64,000 bases of DNA from Aliivibrio fischeri (GTDB lineage Bacteria; Pseudomonadota; Gammaproteobacteria; Enterobacterales; Vibrionaceae): positions 1 to 64,000 of the forward strand of contig NZ_WOBR01000010.1 of assembly GCF_009727955.1 (NCBI RefSeq), written 5' to 3'. The notes beneath the pieces were generated by a model, which saw nothing but the letters and a program-made list of their open reading frames with translations, did not search any database and was not told the DNA's origin. This document shows positions 1 through 7,827 of this stretch, in pieces (the stretch's first letter is position 1; every line of letters begins with the position of its first letter). The translations under genes were made by a program, and so were the position numbers.

Positions 1-14
1 TACCTCCTTTGACA
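1..14 (-). promoter_or_regulatory. Ribosome binding site of a cassette gene lying off the left edge
   Basis: Read on the minus strand, the bases beside the first attC give GTCAAAGGAGGTA, a near-ideal Shine-Dalgarno sequence directed out of the window. It implies a further minus-strand cassette gene starting just left of base 1. Confidence 0.5.
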
Positions 15-135
15 TAACGCCTGCATAACACGTTTGCTACTATGCAGACTTAGCTGAATTTTAACGCCTTAACCACTGAAACTAAAGGCAAACTGACAAC
101 GCCGAGTGTAGCAAATCGTGTTGATGCATTTGTTA
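15..135 (-). repeat. Integron attC site (copy 1, attI-distal)
   Basis: 121-bp imperfect palindrome. On the minus strand it starts TAACAAATGCATCAACACG and ends CGTGTTATGCAGGCGTTA, the R''/L'' and L'/R' layout of Vibrio attC sites. Outer arms TTTGCTAC and GTAGCAAA pair. It belongs to the cassette carrying the lipoprotein gene at 306-644. Confidence 0.93.
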
Positions 136-305
136 TATTTATATCTGTAAATTAAAATATTCGTATAACAAGCAATATACATTCATAAATTGAAAGAAAT
201 TACTTTCTTATTTAATGACTATTTTTATAAATTCTATTACCTTTCACTATACTAGCTAGACCCTCTGCGATACCCTCCGCATCCCAATTTTCAGCGTAAA
301 ACTCA

Positions 306-644
306 ATGCGTATTATATTATTTTTGTTAACTTTACCCTTACTCTCTGCTTGTATATCACCACATTACTGTGATGATGATAGCTTAAATGAAGATTACGG
401 CACACTAAAATGTACATTAGCTATTTGTGGCGACGTTGTTTTAGCCGCCGGTATCGTCTTAGTCGCGGTAGCCGCTGCTGAGGGTTCAAACAGCTCATCT
501 AGTTCGTCTGGCTACAGCTATGAAGACCCTAATTGTGATTGCCCAAATGACTATGATAAAAACGGTAATCAATGCGGCGAAAGAAGTGCTTGGAGTAAGC
601 CTGGAGGAAGGCAACCAGTTTGCTATGGTGTCATAGGTAACTGA
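306..644 (+). CDS. Small cysteine-rich lipoprotein, reverse-oriented cassette gene
   Basis: 112 residues. The N-terminus MRIILFLLTLPLLSAC is a short lipoprotein signal peptide with lipobox LSAC, giving a mature Cys at about residue 16. The mature part has a hydrophobic Ala/Val stretch (about 45-60), a Ser run and several Cys in the C-terminal third. I do not recognise the family. It is the only cassette gene on the plus strand, so it faces the integrase and cannot be read from the attI-side promoter. A possible own promoter is TATACT at about 249-254 with TTTATA 18 bp upstream. No strong Shine-Dalgarno is seen. Function unknown; envelope location is inferred from the lipobox. Confidence 0.7.
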   Translation: MRIILFLLTLPLLSACISPHYCDDDSLNEDYGTLKCTLAICGDVVLAAGIVLVAVAAAEGSNSSSSSSGYSYEDPNCDCPNDYDKNGNQCGERSAWSKPGGRQPVCYGVIGN

Positions 645-699
645 TAACTAATTTGAGGCAATGACTTAATGTTGATGCCTCTTAATTCAAATAAAAATA

Positions 700-817
700 T
701 AACGCCTGCATAACACGTTTGCTACTATGCAAACTAAGCTGAATTTACCACTTAATACGGTAAACTCAAAGAAACCTAGAATGCCGAATGTAGCAAATCG
801 TGTTGATGCGATTGTTA
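700..817 (-). repeat. Integron attC site (copy 2)
   Basis: 118-bp attC with conserved outer arms and a variable centre of the ACTTAATACGGTAAAC subtype. It is downstream of the minus-strand gene at 815-1468, whose stop codon overlaps its edge. Confidence 0.93.
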
Positions 818-1468
818 TGTTTTTATATGTATATCGAACTTGTTAATTAACCAGTCTTCTGTTTTTGGTCTACTGACAACCAGTCCAGCAAGGCTATCAT
901 AATTTTTCAGTATTCTTTTTGACTCTGCGTCCACCAATGATGAAGCTAAAAATAATTTCATTTCAACAGAGCTTAGTCTTGAATAAACGTGCTGAATATA
1001 ATATTTTTTCTCTAAATCATTAAACGATGAATCCTGTTCAATTACACTTATAATCAGTTTAATGTTGTTAACTAACGGCTGAATTTCACCATAGTTTTTT
1101 TCGATTCGCTCAATCAAATTCTGCTCTGAGGAGTCTGCGACTACATCCCATAACCAATTTAAGTATTTGTGACCAGTGTATGAACTAGAGTATTGAGTTT
1201 TATAGTTGGTTGCATACTCAACGTGAGCAGTTAAAGATTGTATAAATGTTTGTAACGCACCTTGCTTACTGCTACGTTGGTAAGAATCAATAAGAAATAA
1301 TAACGTGATTGCAGCAACTATTGGACCTACAACGCCTCCCATATAGCTACCAAAGGCTCCCCAGTCGACTTGTTTCTCTGAGAAACTCACTTCATGATGA
1401 GAAAAGTAGAACAAAAAAGGAATAACAGGGGCTAACAATATAGCCGCTAAGTACTTAGATGAACTCAT
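815..1468 (-). CDS. Two-TM membrane protein resembling putative phage abortive-infection (AbiC-like) proteins
   Basis: Start chosen at MSSSKYL (1468), because the longer frame would begin inside the neighbouring attC; about 217 residues. Two hydrophobic helices (about 6-22 and 43-62) flank VDWGAFGSYMGGVVGP, which resembles the WGxFGDxxGGxxxP signature of putative AbiC-type phage-resistance proteins. The remainder is a predicted soluble helical domain. That family is generally longer, so this may be a short version. As an integron cassette it would be read from the array or its own promoter. The defence role is inferred from N-terminal motif similarity only. Confidence 0.6.
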   Translation of the reverse strand: MSSSKYLAAILLAPVIPFLFYFSHHEVSFSEKQVDWGAFGSYMGGVVGPIVAAITLLFLIDSYQRSSKQGALQTFIQSLTAHVEYATNYKTQYSSSYTGHKYLNWLWDVVADSSEQNLIERIEKNYGEIQPLVNNIKLIISVIEQDSSFNDLEKKYYIQHVYSRLSSVEMKLFLASSLVDAESKRILKNYDSLAGLVVSRPKTEDWLINKFDIHIKT

Positions 1469-1498
1469 AATTTTACTCTTTACTCCAATTGAAAAACA

Positions 1499-1617
1499 TA
1501 ACGCTGGCATAACACGTTTATTACTATGCCAATCAACCTGAATTAACCGCCTTAATCACAAAACCCAAGGCAAACCCAGAACGCCGAGTGTAATAAATCG
1601 TGTTGATGCGATTGTTG
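1499..1617 (-). repeat. Integron attC site (copy 3)
   Basis: 119-bp attC. Inner arms are TTTATTAC/GTAATAAA, a compensated change relative to TTTGCTAC/GTAGCAAA in copy 1. The left end is TTGTTG rather than TTGTTA. Confidence 0.92.
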
Positions 1618-2075
1618 TGCGTGCTTACTTTCGGCTTGGTCAACTTGGCAAAGAACTGCCCTGCCAAGATTTTCTAAGCCTTGATTCTAATTTACCGATG
1701 GCAATTAAGCGAACAAAATGTTCTTAAATTGCGAGATAAAGTAAATGGAAAACAGATACATTTTTTACACCATTTGAACGGCTTGGTTTCAGCTAGTTTG
1801 GAACTAATAAACCAAATATCCTAACCACAATTGGGATTGGAAATGCTGCGAGCAAAACACTGGTGCAAACTAAAATGAGGCATAACCAAAGAACAATTGA
1901 AGCGTAAAATAGCCGCTGAAACGCCTGAACTTAGGAAAATAAGGGCTAATTTGCCGAACCTGATAATACGGAAACCAAAAGGCAATAAAGAAGAAAGGAA
2001 CGCTTACTAAGCCGAAACTAAAAAAGCCTCGATTCTATTGACGAACCGTGCAAAAAATTTCGGACTCAGTACGCA
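1618..2075 (-). repeat. ORF-poor repeated cassette body, family member 1
   Basis: About 460 bp between two attC sites with no open frame of useful length. It aligns along its length with 2177-2635 and 4032-4489, and in its middle with 2737-3194 and 7246-7706. The minus-strand frame partly open in other copies (CFARSISNPNCG) hits TAG here. The ends carry inverted CTTTCGGCTT and AAGCCGAAAC. Whether it encodes an RNA, holds a promoter or is decayed is unknown. Confidence 0.7.
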
Positions 2076-2176
2076 CAACGCTTGCATAACACGTGCTGAC
2101 GACCAACTTTCCAAACCAATTACACTTCAAACCAAAAACGCCGAATGTTATAAGCATCGTGTTGATGCGATTGTTG
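2076..2176 (-). repeat. Integron attC site (copy 4, short subtype)
   Basis: 101-bp attC with a shorter centre than its neighbours. Arms ACACGTGCTGAC and AGCATCGTGT retain pairing. It ends TTGTTG. Confidence 0.9.
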
Positions 2177-2635
2177 TGCGTACTTACTTTCGGCTTGGCT
2201 AGCTTGGTAAAGAACTGCCCTGCCAAGATTTTTTTATGCCCTGATTTTAATTTACCAATGCCAATTAAGCGAACAAAATGTTCTTAAATTGCGAGATAAA
2301 GTGAATGGAAAACAGATACATTTTTTACACCATTTGAACGGTTTGGTTTAAACAAGTTTGGAACTGATAAACCAATTATCCTTGCCACAACTGGGATTGA
2401 AAATGCTACGAGAAAAACACTGATACAGACTAAAATGAGGCATAACCAAAGAACAATTGAAGCGTAAATTAGCCTCTGAAACGCCTGAACTTAGGAAAAT
2501 AAGGGTTAATTTGCCGAACCTGATGATACAAAAACCAAAAGGCAACAAAGAAGAAATTTACACTTACTAAGCCGAAACTACGAAAGCCTCGATTCTATTG
2601 ACGAACCGTGCAAAAAATTTCGGACTCAGTACACA
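2177..2635 (-). repeat. ORF-poor repeated cassette body, family member 2
   Basis: Near-identical in layout to the body at 1618-2075. A 66-residue minus-strand frame (2348-2548) is open here but is not conserved across the five copies, so I do not call it a gene. Confidence 0.7.
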
Positions 2636-2736
2636 CAACGCCGCAATAACACGTGCGAACGCCTTACTTTCCAAACCAATTATACTTCAAACCACAAACG
2701 CCGAGTGTAATTAGCATCGTGTTGATTGCTTTGTTA
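2636..2736 (-). repeat. Integron attC site (copy 5, short subtype)
   Basis: 101-bp attC, same short subtype as copy 4. Right end CAACGCCGCAATAACACG, left end TTGTTA. Confidence 0.9.
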
Positions 2737-3194
2737 CACGATCTTTGTCAACGCTTCGCTTTAATTGGTAAAGAACTGATTTACCGAGATTTACTGTAAA
2801 CTGAGTTTAATTAGACTCGCTCAATTAAGCGAGCAAAATATCACTTCAACAGCAATAACTGTGAAACGAAACAATCCTTTTTCTTACACCATTTGTACGA
2901 CTTGGTTTCAGCAAGTTTGGAGCTAATAAACCAAATATCCTCGCCACAATTGGAATTGAGAATGCTACGAGGAAAACACTGATTCAGGATAAAATGAGGC
3001 AAAACCATGAACAATTGAAGCGTAAATTGGTTTCTGAAATCCATGAACTTTTGGCAATAATGGTTAATTGCCGAACCTGATGAAACGAACACCAAAGGCA
3101 GCAAAGAAAAAGGAAATCCACCCTACTTTCACGTCTAAAAAACTAACGGCTCAATCGCTGAACTGAGCCAAAAAACTGCAATCTTTAGTTCGTG
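2737..3194 (-). repeat. ORF-poor repeated cassette body, family member 3 (second subtype)
   Basis: Shares its central 250 bp or so with the other copies but has different ends. It pairs best with 7246-7706, including a hairpin at 3148-3169. An 87-residue minus-strand frame (2841-3104, containing KSYKWCKKK) is open here. It corresponds to one at 7330-7632 but is broken in members 1 and 4, so coding status is doubtful. Confidence 0.65.
3148..3169 (-). terminator. Terminator-like hairpin in repeated cassette
   Basis: GGCTCA/TGAGCC stem with a 10-nt loop. On the minus strand it is followed by GTTAGTTTTTTAG. It lies at the attI-proximal end of the cassette, so it could stop transcription entering from the integrase side. 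Confidence 0.4.
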
Positions 3195-3314
3195 TAACGC
3201 TTGCATAACACGTTTATTACCATGCAAACCAACCTGAATTTAACCGCACTAATCACAAAACTAAAGACAAACCCAGAACGCCGAGTGTAATAAATCGTGT
3301 TGATGCATTTGTTA
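3195..3314 (-). repeat. Integron attC site (copy 6)
   Basis: 120-bp attC with TTTATTAC/GTAATAAA arms, downstream of the gene at 3327-3887. Confidence 0.93.
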
Positions 3315-3326
3315 GGCATTTAATTT

Positions 3327-3887
3327 CTAATGACTATCATTATTTGACCATGATGCCGTCGCATGCTTTCCTTCACCTTTAGGTAAATCTTTTCGAGCAA
3401 TTAATTGGGATTCAAAAGTGAAATCTTCGGATATCTTTACAATTAAAAGTTTATTAAAATTTCCTGCACGTTTAACTTTTACTTGTTCTTTATTTTTTTC
3501 AGGAGAGATTGTTTTTATTTCAATAAAATCATTACCAAGTCTACCATCTGAACCCTTAGTATGTGGTTTATGTCGCTTTATACCATACTCGATTTCAGCA
3601 AATAACTCCCCTAACTCTCCCCAAATTTGCAAATAACGATTTGTTAATTTGTAGAATGATTTTGCACTACCAACTAAATTCTCAAAAATTTCTACCAACT
3701 CAGAGTTAACTTCAGTAGAGTCCACATTTAGACAAGTATGACCAATTGCTTCCCATTCATCATTCGAATAACCGTAATCTTCAAGGTCGATTTCATATAC
3801 GTTATACCCACAAGCTGCAGCATCTGCTATTTGGTCTGCACTATATCCTTCATTACGCATATCATGTAAAAAATCCCATTCACTCAT
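3327..3887 (-). CDS. Cassette protein with a possible PD-(D/E)xK-like core
   Basis: Start chosen at MSEWDFLHD (3887), preceded by GGAGTGTAAT; the longer frame enters attC. About 186 residues. The N-terminal 60 residues are acidic and helical. The C-terminal half contains HTKGSDGRLGNDFIEIKTI followed by VKVKRAGNFNKLLIVKI. The arrangement D-x3-ExK between strands resembles the D...ExK signature of PD-(D/E)xK nucleases, and the next strand carries conserved-looking basic residues. I cannot place it in a named family. A nuclease-based defence or toxin role is inference. Confidence 0.6.
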   Translation of the reverse strand: MSEWDFLHDMRNEGYSADQIADAAACGYNVYEIDLEDYGYSNDEWEAIGHTCLNVDSTEVNSELVEIFENLVGSAKSFYKLTNRYLQIWGELGELFAEIEYGIKRHKPHTKGSDGRLGNDFIEIKTISPEKNKEQVKVKRAGNFNKLLIVKISEDFTFESQLIARKDLPKGEGKHATASWSNNDSH

Positions 3888-3911
3888 ATTACACTCCATT
3901 AATTTGATGCC

Positions 3912-4031
3912 TAACGCTGGCATAACACGTTTATTACTATGCAAACCAACCTGAATTTAACTACTTTAATCACAAAACCCAAGGCAAACCCAGAATGCCG
4001 AGTGTAATAAATCGTGTTGATGCGATTGTTG
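3912..4031 (-). repeat. Integron attC site (copy 7)
   Basis: 120-bp attC with TTTATTAC/GTAATAAA arms and a TTGTTG left end, almost identical to copy 3. Both precede members of the same repeated cassette, so the body and its attC were probably duplicated together. Confidence 0.92.
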
Positions 4032-4489
4032 TGCGTGCTTACTTTCGGCTTGGCTAGCTTGGTAAAGAACTGCCCTGCCAAGATTTTCTAAGCTCTGATT
4101 CTAATTTACCGATAGCAATTAAGCGAACAAAATGTTCTTAAATTTCGAGATGAAGTAAATGGAAAACAGATACATTTTTTACACCATTTGAACGGCTTGG
4201 TTTCAGCAGGTTTGGAACTAATAAACCAAATATCCTAACCACAATTGGGATTGAAAATGCTGCGAACAAAACACTGATACAAACTAAAATGAGGCATAAC
4301 CAAAGAACAATTGAAGCGTAAAATAGCCGCTGAAACGCCTGAACTTATGGAAATAATGGCTAATTTGCCGAACTTGATGATACGAAAACCAAAAGGAAAC
4401 AAAGAAGAAATTCACGCTTACTAAGCCGAAACTACGAAAGCCGCGATCCTTTTGATGAACCGTGCAAAAAATTTCGGACTCAGTACGCA
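4032..4489 (-). repeat. ORF-poor repeated cassette body, family member 4
   Basis: Aligns throughout with 1618-2075. As in member 1, the minus-strand frame open in members 2, 3 and 5 meets TAG after the NCG-equivalent position. No gene is called. Confidence 0.7.
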
Positions 4490-4608
4490 CAACGCCTGCA
4501 TAACACGTTTGCTACTATGCAGATTAAGCTTAAATTTACCACTAAACACGGTAGACCCAAAGAAACCTAGAATGCCGAATGTAGTAAATCGTGTTGATGC
4601 ATTTGTTA
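4490..4608 (-). repeat. Integron attC site (copy 8)
   Basis: 119-bp attC of the ACTAAACACGGTAGAC centre subtype. Its left end overlaps the stop codon of the gene at 4606-5358. Confidence 0.92.
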
Positions 4609-5358
4609 AACCGTACTGTTTAAGGCTACAGACAAGAAATCTTGACCAAAACTAGTTAATGACAATTCTTGCCTTTTATTAAACGCTACGTTGTCCTGAA
4701 TTATATTATTTTTTAATTTTTGGACATCATTGATTAAATCAACAACGACTCTATTTGTATCCTCAATTCTTTTTGGCGCCGAATAGTGTCTTTTACCAAC
4801 GAATCGTTCAAGTTCTTTCTGGTTATGATCTCTTTGTTTCCAAGTGAGTAACCCAAGTCGAAGTAAATTTGATAATGATCTTTGAACATATGCTGCCTCA
4901 TCAATCGCATACGTATTTTCATTTTTCGAAATAAACCCTTTAAGTACTTTTGCATCCAATGTTGTAAGTTCATTAATAACAGATGCATAACCGGGATGAA
5001 CTTTATCAGCTAGATCTGAATCACTGGAAGATATTAATAATTGAGCAAATAAGCGCTGGATTTCTGGTTCTTCTGCAGAATATGCAACATTTTTTAATAT
5101 CGAACAGCCAATTCTAAAGCTTGGTTCTATTCTTCTATTATGAGGAATTTTTTTATACCCTTCTTTATATTGCTCTCTAAATGGTTCAAGAAAACTACTT
5201 ATAGCATCTACTGGCAAGCCTATAACATTATCAAATAATCGAAGTATGCTATCTGCTGTAGATGCAGCCCTCCTCATTGGCTTACGTAAATCTTCTACAA
5301 TTTCACCTTTTAGTCTTATACCTTCAGAACCAATACTTATTTCATCATTATTACTCAT
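4606..5358 (-). CDS. Abi-alpha / DUF4393 family protein
   Basis: 250 residues; start preceded by GGGAGG, 5 nt from ATG. The centre shows the DUF4393 pattern: KIPHNRRIEPSFRIGCSIL, then EEPEIQRLFAQLLISSSDS, then VHPGYASVINELTTLDAKVL (about residues 74-141). The family includes the alpha component of abortive-infection systems and is common in mobile regions. The C-terminal 100 residues are helical with a winged-helix-like stretch (LLRLGLLTWKQ). No transmembrane segment is obvious. Family assignment is firm; activity against phage is known only for some relatives, so the function here is inferred. Confidence 0.85.
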   Translation of the reverse strand: MSNNDEISIGSEGIRLKGEIVEDLRKPMRRAASTADSILRLFDNVIGLPVDAISSFLEPFREQYKEGYKKIPHNRRIEPSFRIGCSILKNVAYSAEEPEIQRLFAQLLISSSDSDLADKVHPGYASVINELTTLDAKVLKGFISKNENTYAIDEAAYVQRSLSNLLRLGLLTWKQRDHNQKELERFVGKRHYSAPKRIEDTNRVVVDLINDVQKLKNNIIQDNVAFNKRQELSLTSFGQDFLSVALNSTV

Positions 5359-5376
5359 TTATACCTCCCGACGGTT

Positions 5377-5495
5377 TAACGCCTGCATAACACGTTTACT
5401 ACTATGCAATTATACTTAATATTGACGCCTTAAAACGAGAAACACCCGGCAAACTGAGATGCCGAGTGTAGTAAATCGTGTTGATGCATTTGTTA
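5377..5495 (-). repeat. Integron attC site (copy 9)
   Basis: 119-bp attC with arms TTTACTAC/GTAGTAAA, a third compensated arm pair within the array. Confidence 0.93.
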
Positions 5496-5516
5496 TATGC
5501 AATGCGATGATATTAA

Positions 5517-5792
5517 TTATTTCTTTTCTAGGTTAAGATTTAATAATAACATTTCAGTTAGCTCTAATATAAAGTTAGTTGCTGTTTGATAATCACCAAA
5601 TTCTTGTAAACTATATACATAATTCCATGAACGGTTAACTGGCGCATTATGGACATAGATTACATTAATATTCATTGAGGTTGCTATATTTACCATAATT
5701 GCTTCAAGTTTAAGTCTTTGAGATTGAGAATTTGGCCTAATATTAATGACATTACTCTTAGGACGTGCCGCATAGATAATTTCTGTTTTCAT
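5517..5792 (-). CDS. Hypothetical 91-residue cassette protein
   Basis: Alternating strands and helices with no transmembrane segment: MKTEIIYAARPKSNVINI, a central helix and INVIYVHNAPVNRSWNYVY, ending with an acidic/Leu-rich helix. No recognised domain. It fills its cassette from just after the attC to within about 65 bp of the next. No strong Shine-Dalgarno is visible. I call it a gene because it is the only long frame in a complete cassette and runs in the array direction. Confidence 0.6.
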   Translation of the reverse strand: MKTEIIYAARPKSNVINIRPNSQSQRLKLEAIMVNIATSMNINVIYVHNAPVNRSWNYVYSLQEFGDYQTATNFILELTEMLLLNLNLEKK

Positions 5793-5857
5793 TTCAAATC
5801 AACAATATAATAATTTTCGTAAATAATAGCATAATTTAATTATATAAATAATGCATA

Positions 5858-5978
5858 TAACGCCGCAATAACACGTTTATTGCTATGACGACTTAGCTGA
5901 ATTTTACTGTCTTAAACACCTAAACCAAAGACATACCTACAACGCCGAATGTAATAAATCGTGTTGATTGCTTTGTTA
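5858..5978 (-). repeat. Integron attC site (copy 10)
   Basis: 121-bp attC with arms TTTATTGC against GTAATAAA (one G-T type mismatch). Right end TAACGCCGCAATAACACG. Confidence 0.92.
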
Positions 5979-5988
5979 TGTGAATTGC

Positions 5989-6504
5989 CTAATTGATCCC
6001 ATGAGCCTTTTTAAAACGTCTTACTTTTGTTCTCATATTTTTCATTGGTGACGACGTATTAAATTGGATCATTCGTCCTAACGGCCATTGCTCATACCAC
6101 AGGATTTCATATAAAGCATAATTATCAAGGCTATTAATTAAATCTAAAATTTCTTTAGTTGTCGATTTAAACTCAAGCTGTAAATCAACGAAATCCCAGT
6201 CTTTATAATGAGCTTGGAAGCTTTTAGCTAATTCACCTAGTTGATTCCATTTATAACCGGTTTCAGGGAAATCTACAGGCTTTCCATCTGATTTTAGCTG
6301 ATACCATTTAAGAACAAGCTTACCCCAACCTATTAAATACGAAAGAGTATCGCAAACACTAACTTTTGTATTTTTTACGTTCCCTTCAATTTCCAAATCG
6401 CGAGATAACTCCGATGGAATAGATTGATAATCAATTAATAATTTAGATGAAATAGAGCTAATCGCATCAACTAACTCATCTTTATTTTTTGGGACTGAGG
6501 ACAT
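5989..6504 (-). CDS. ClbS/DfsB family DinB-like four-helix protein
   Basis: Start chosen at MSSVPKNKDEL (6504), preceded by GGAGTCTAAA; a further ATG lies four codons upstream at 6516. About 171 residues. The pattern MSxVPxNKxEL, SVCDTLSYLIGWGKLVLKW and VDFPETGYKWNQLGELAKSF is diagnostic of ClbS/DfsB proteins, DinB-like four-helix bundles. ClbS itself protects E. coli from the genotoxin colibactin; most homologues have no tested substrate. As an integron cassette it would be a portable resistance or self-protection gene. The family is confident, the substrate unknown. Confidence 0.88.
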   Translation of the reverse strand: MSSVPKNKDELVDAISSISSKLLIDYQSIPSELSRDLEIEGNVKNTKVSVCDTLSYLIGWGKLVLKWYQLKSDGKPVDFPETGYKWNQLGELAKSFQAHYKDWDFVDLQLEFKSTTKEILDLINSLDNYALYEILWYEQWPLGRMIQFNTSSPMKNMRTKVRRFKKAHGIN

Positions 6505-6521
6505 TTTAGACTCCATTCACA

Positions 6522-6640
6522 TAACGCCTGCATAACACGTTTGCTACCATGCAGATTAAGCCCAAATTTACCACTTAATACGGCAAACCAAAAGAAACCT
6601 AGAATGCCGAATGTAGCAAATCGTGTTAATGAATTTGTTA
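6522..6640 (-). repeat. Integron attC site (copy 11)
   Basis: 119-bp attC with a small departure at the left arm (GTGTTAATGAATTTGTTA instead of GTGTTGATGCATTTGTTA), which weakens pairing with TGCATAACAC. Confidence 0.92.
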
Positions 6641-6646
6641 TATTGC

Positions 6647-6708
6647 CTATTGATAAACAACATGAAATCGTTCCAATACAAGAACCATGTCCTCACTAGG
6701 CTTAATAT
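6647..6708 (-). pseudogene. Displaced C-terminal end of the ASCH gene (out of frame)
   Basis: In the frame shifted by one relative to the gene at 6709-7098, the minus strand reads SELNIKPSED...ERFHVVYQ and then TAG at 6649-6647. This is the usual final strand of ASCH proteins of this type, so the original gene probably continued to 6647. Confidence 0.65.
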
Positions 6709-7098
6709 TTAACTCTGAAAGGAACGCCAATGAGCTTCACGCCACCATTTTAATGAACGGTCACCCTCGCCTTCTGCATGAGCGAACTCAGCCGTAACGT
6801 CGCTATATTTACACGTTTCAACTGAATCAATTTCAATGATACAAATTGGTTTCCCATTCCAATCAACGACCACTTGTAAGTGACCAACGGTTGGCATTGG
6901 TTCTTCACCAGATTCATACCAAACATTTAAACTACAAGTTGCAGTCTTTTGACCAATTCGGATTAATTCAGCACATAGATTTGCATTATGCTCATCAGCA
7001 TAGAAATAGTCTGAACCGAATGATTGATACTTTTTACGCTCAGTTTCAGATAGTGAGCTGAGATACTTATTCAAGTAGATTTGAGACTGTTCTTCCAT
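6709..7098 (-). CDS. ASCH-domain protein, frameshifted near its C-terminus
   Basis: 129 residues as the frame stands; start preceded by GAGG. ASCH features: KYQSFGSDYFYADEHNAN, a core LIRIGQKTATCSLNVWYE, then GHLQVVVDWNGKPICIIEI and the signature FAHAEGEGDRSLKWWREAHW. ASCH domains are beta-barrel PUA-like folds proposed to bind RNA; some are amidohydrolases acting on modified nucleosides. The frame stops just after HWRSF, and the expected last strand continues in another frame to 6647, so the protein probably lost about 25 residues through a small indel. It could be a true pseudogene, still partly functional, or a sequencing error. Confidence 0.8.
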   Translation of the reverse strand: MEEQSQIYLNKYLSSLSETERKKYQSFGSDYFYADEHNANLCAELIRIGQKTATCSLNVWYESGEEPMPTVGHLQVVVDWNGKPICIIEIDSVETCKYSDVTAEFAHAEGEGDRSLKWWREAHWRSFQS

Positions 7099-7125
7099 GA
7101 AATCCTCTTAACTATTTTCGCAATA

Positions 7126-7245
7126 TAACGCCTGCATAACACGTTTGCTACTATGCAGACCTAGCTGAATTTTAACGCCTAATCACTGAAATTAAAGGCA
7201 AACTGACAACGCCGAGTGTAGCAAATCGTGTTGATGCATTTGTTA
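7126..7245 (-). repeat. Integron attC site (copy 12)
   Basis: 120-bp attC with TTTGCTAC/GTAGCAAA arms, centre close to copy 1. Confidence 0.93.
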
Positions 7246-7706
7246 CACGATCTTTGTCAACGCTTCCATTAACTTGGTAAAGAATTGATTTACCAAGATT
7301 TACTGTAAACTGAGTTTAATTAGACTGGCTCAATTTAGCGAGCAAAATATCACTTCAACGGCAAAAACTGCGAGATGAAACAATCCCTTTTTCTTACACC
7401 ATTTGTACGATTTGGTTTCAGCAAGATTGGAGTTGATAAACCAAATATCCTTGCCACAATTGGGATTAAAAATGCTGCGAGTAAAACACTGATGCTGACC
7501 GAGATGAGGCAAAACCATGAATAATTGAAGCCTAAATTGGTTTCTGAAACCCATGAATTTTTGGCAATAATGGTCAATTGCCGAACCTGATAACACGAAT
7601 ATTAAAAGGAAACAAAGAAAAAGGAAATCCACCCTACTTTCACACCTAAAAAACTAATGGCTCAATCGCTGAACTGAGCCAAAAAACTGCGATCTTAGAG
7701 TTCGTG
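7246..7706 (-). repeat. ORF-poor repeated cassette body, family member 5 (second subtype)
   Basis: Second copy of the subtype at 2737-3194, including the hairpin at 7659-7680. A 100-residue minus-strand frame (7330-7632, GTG start, hydrophobic N-terminus) is open and similar to that in member 3. Because the same frame is broken in members 1 and 4, I leave it uncalled. Confidence 0.65.
7659..7680 (-). terminator. Terminator-like hairpin in repeated cassette
   Basis: GGCTCA/TGAGCC stem identical to that at 3148-3169, followed on the minus strand by a T-rich stretch. Confidence 0.4.
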
Positions 7707-7827
7707 TAACGCCTGCATAACACGTTTGCTACGATGCAGACTTAACTGAATTTTAACGCCTTAATCACTGAAACTAAAGGCAAACTGACAACGCCGAGTG
7801 TAGCAAATCGTGTTGATGCATTTGTTA
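7707..7827 (-). repeat. Integron attC site (copy 13)
   Basis: 121-bp attC with TTTGCTAC/GTAGCAAA arms. The left end overlaps the stop of the gene at 7825-8250. Confidence 0.93.

Noticed and set aside
2035-2287. Open frames across the attC at 2076-2176 on both strands
   Set aside because: They run through the recombination site and repeated non-coding sequence and are not kept in sister copies.
7330-7632. 100-residue frame in a repeated cassette
   Set aside because: Needs GTG, lacks a ribosome binding site, and the matching frame is stopped in two of the five copies. Kept only as a note under the repeated cassette.
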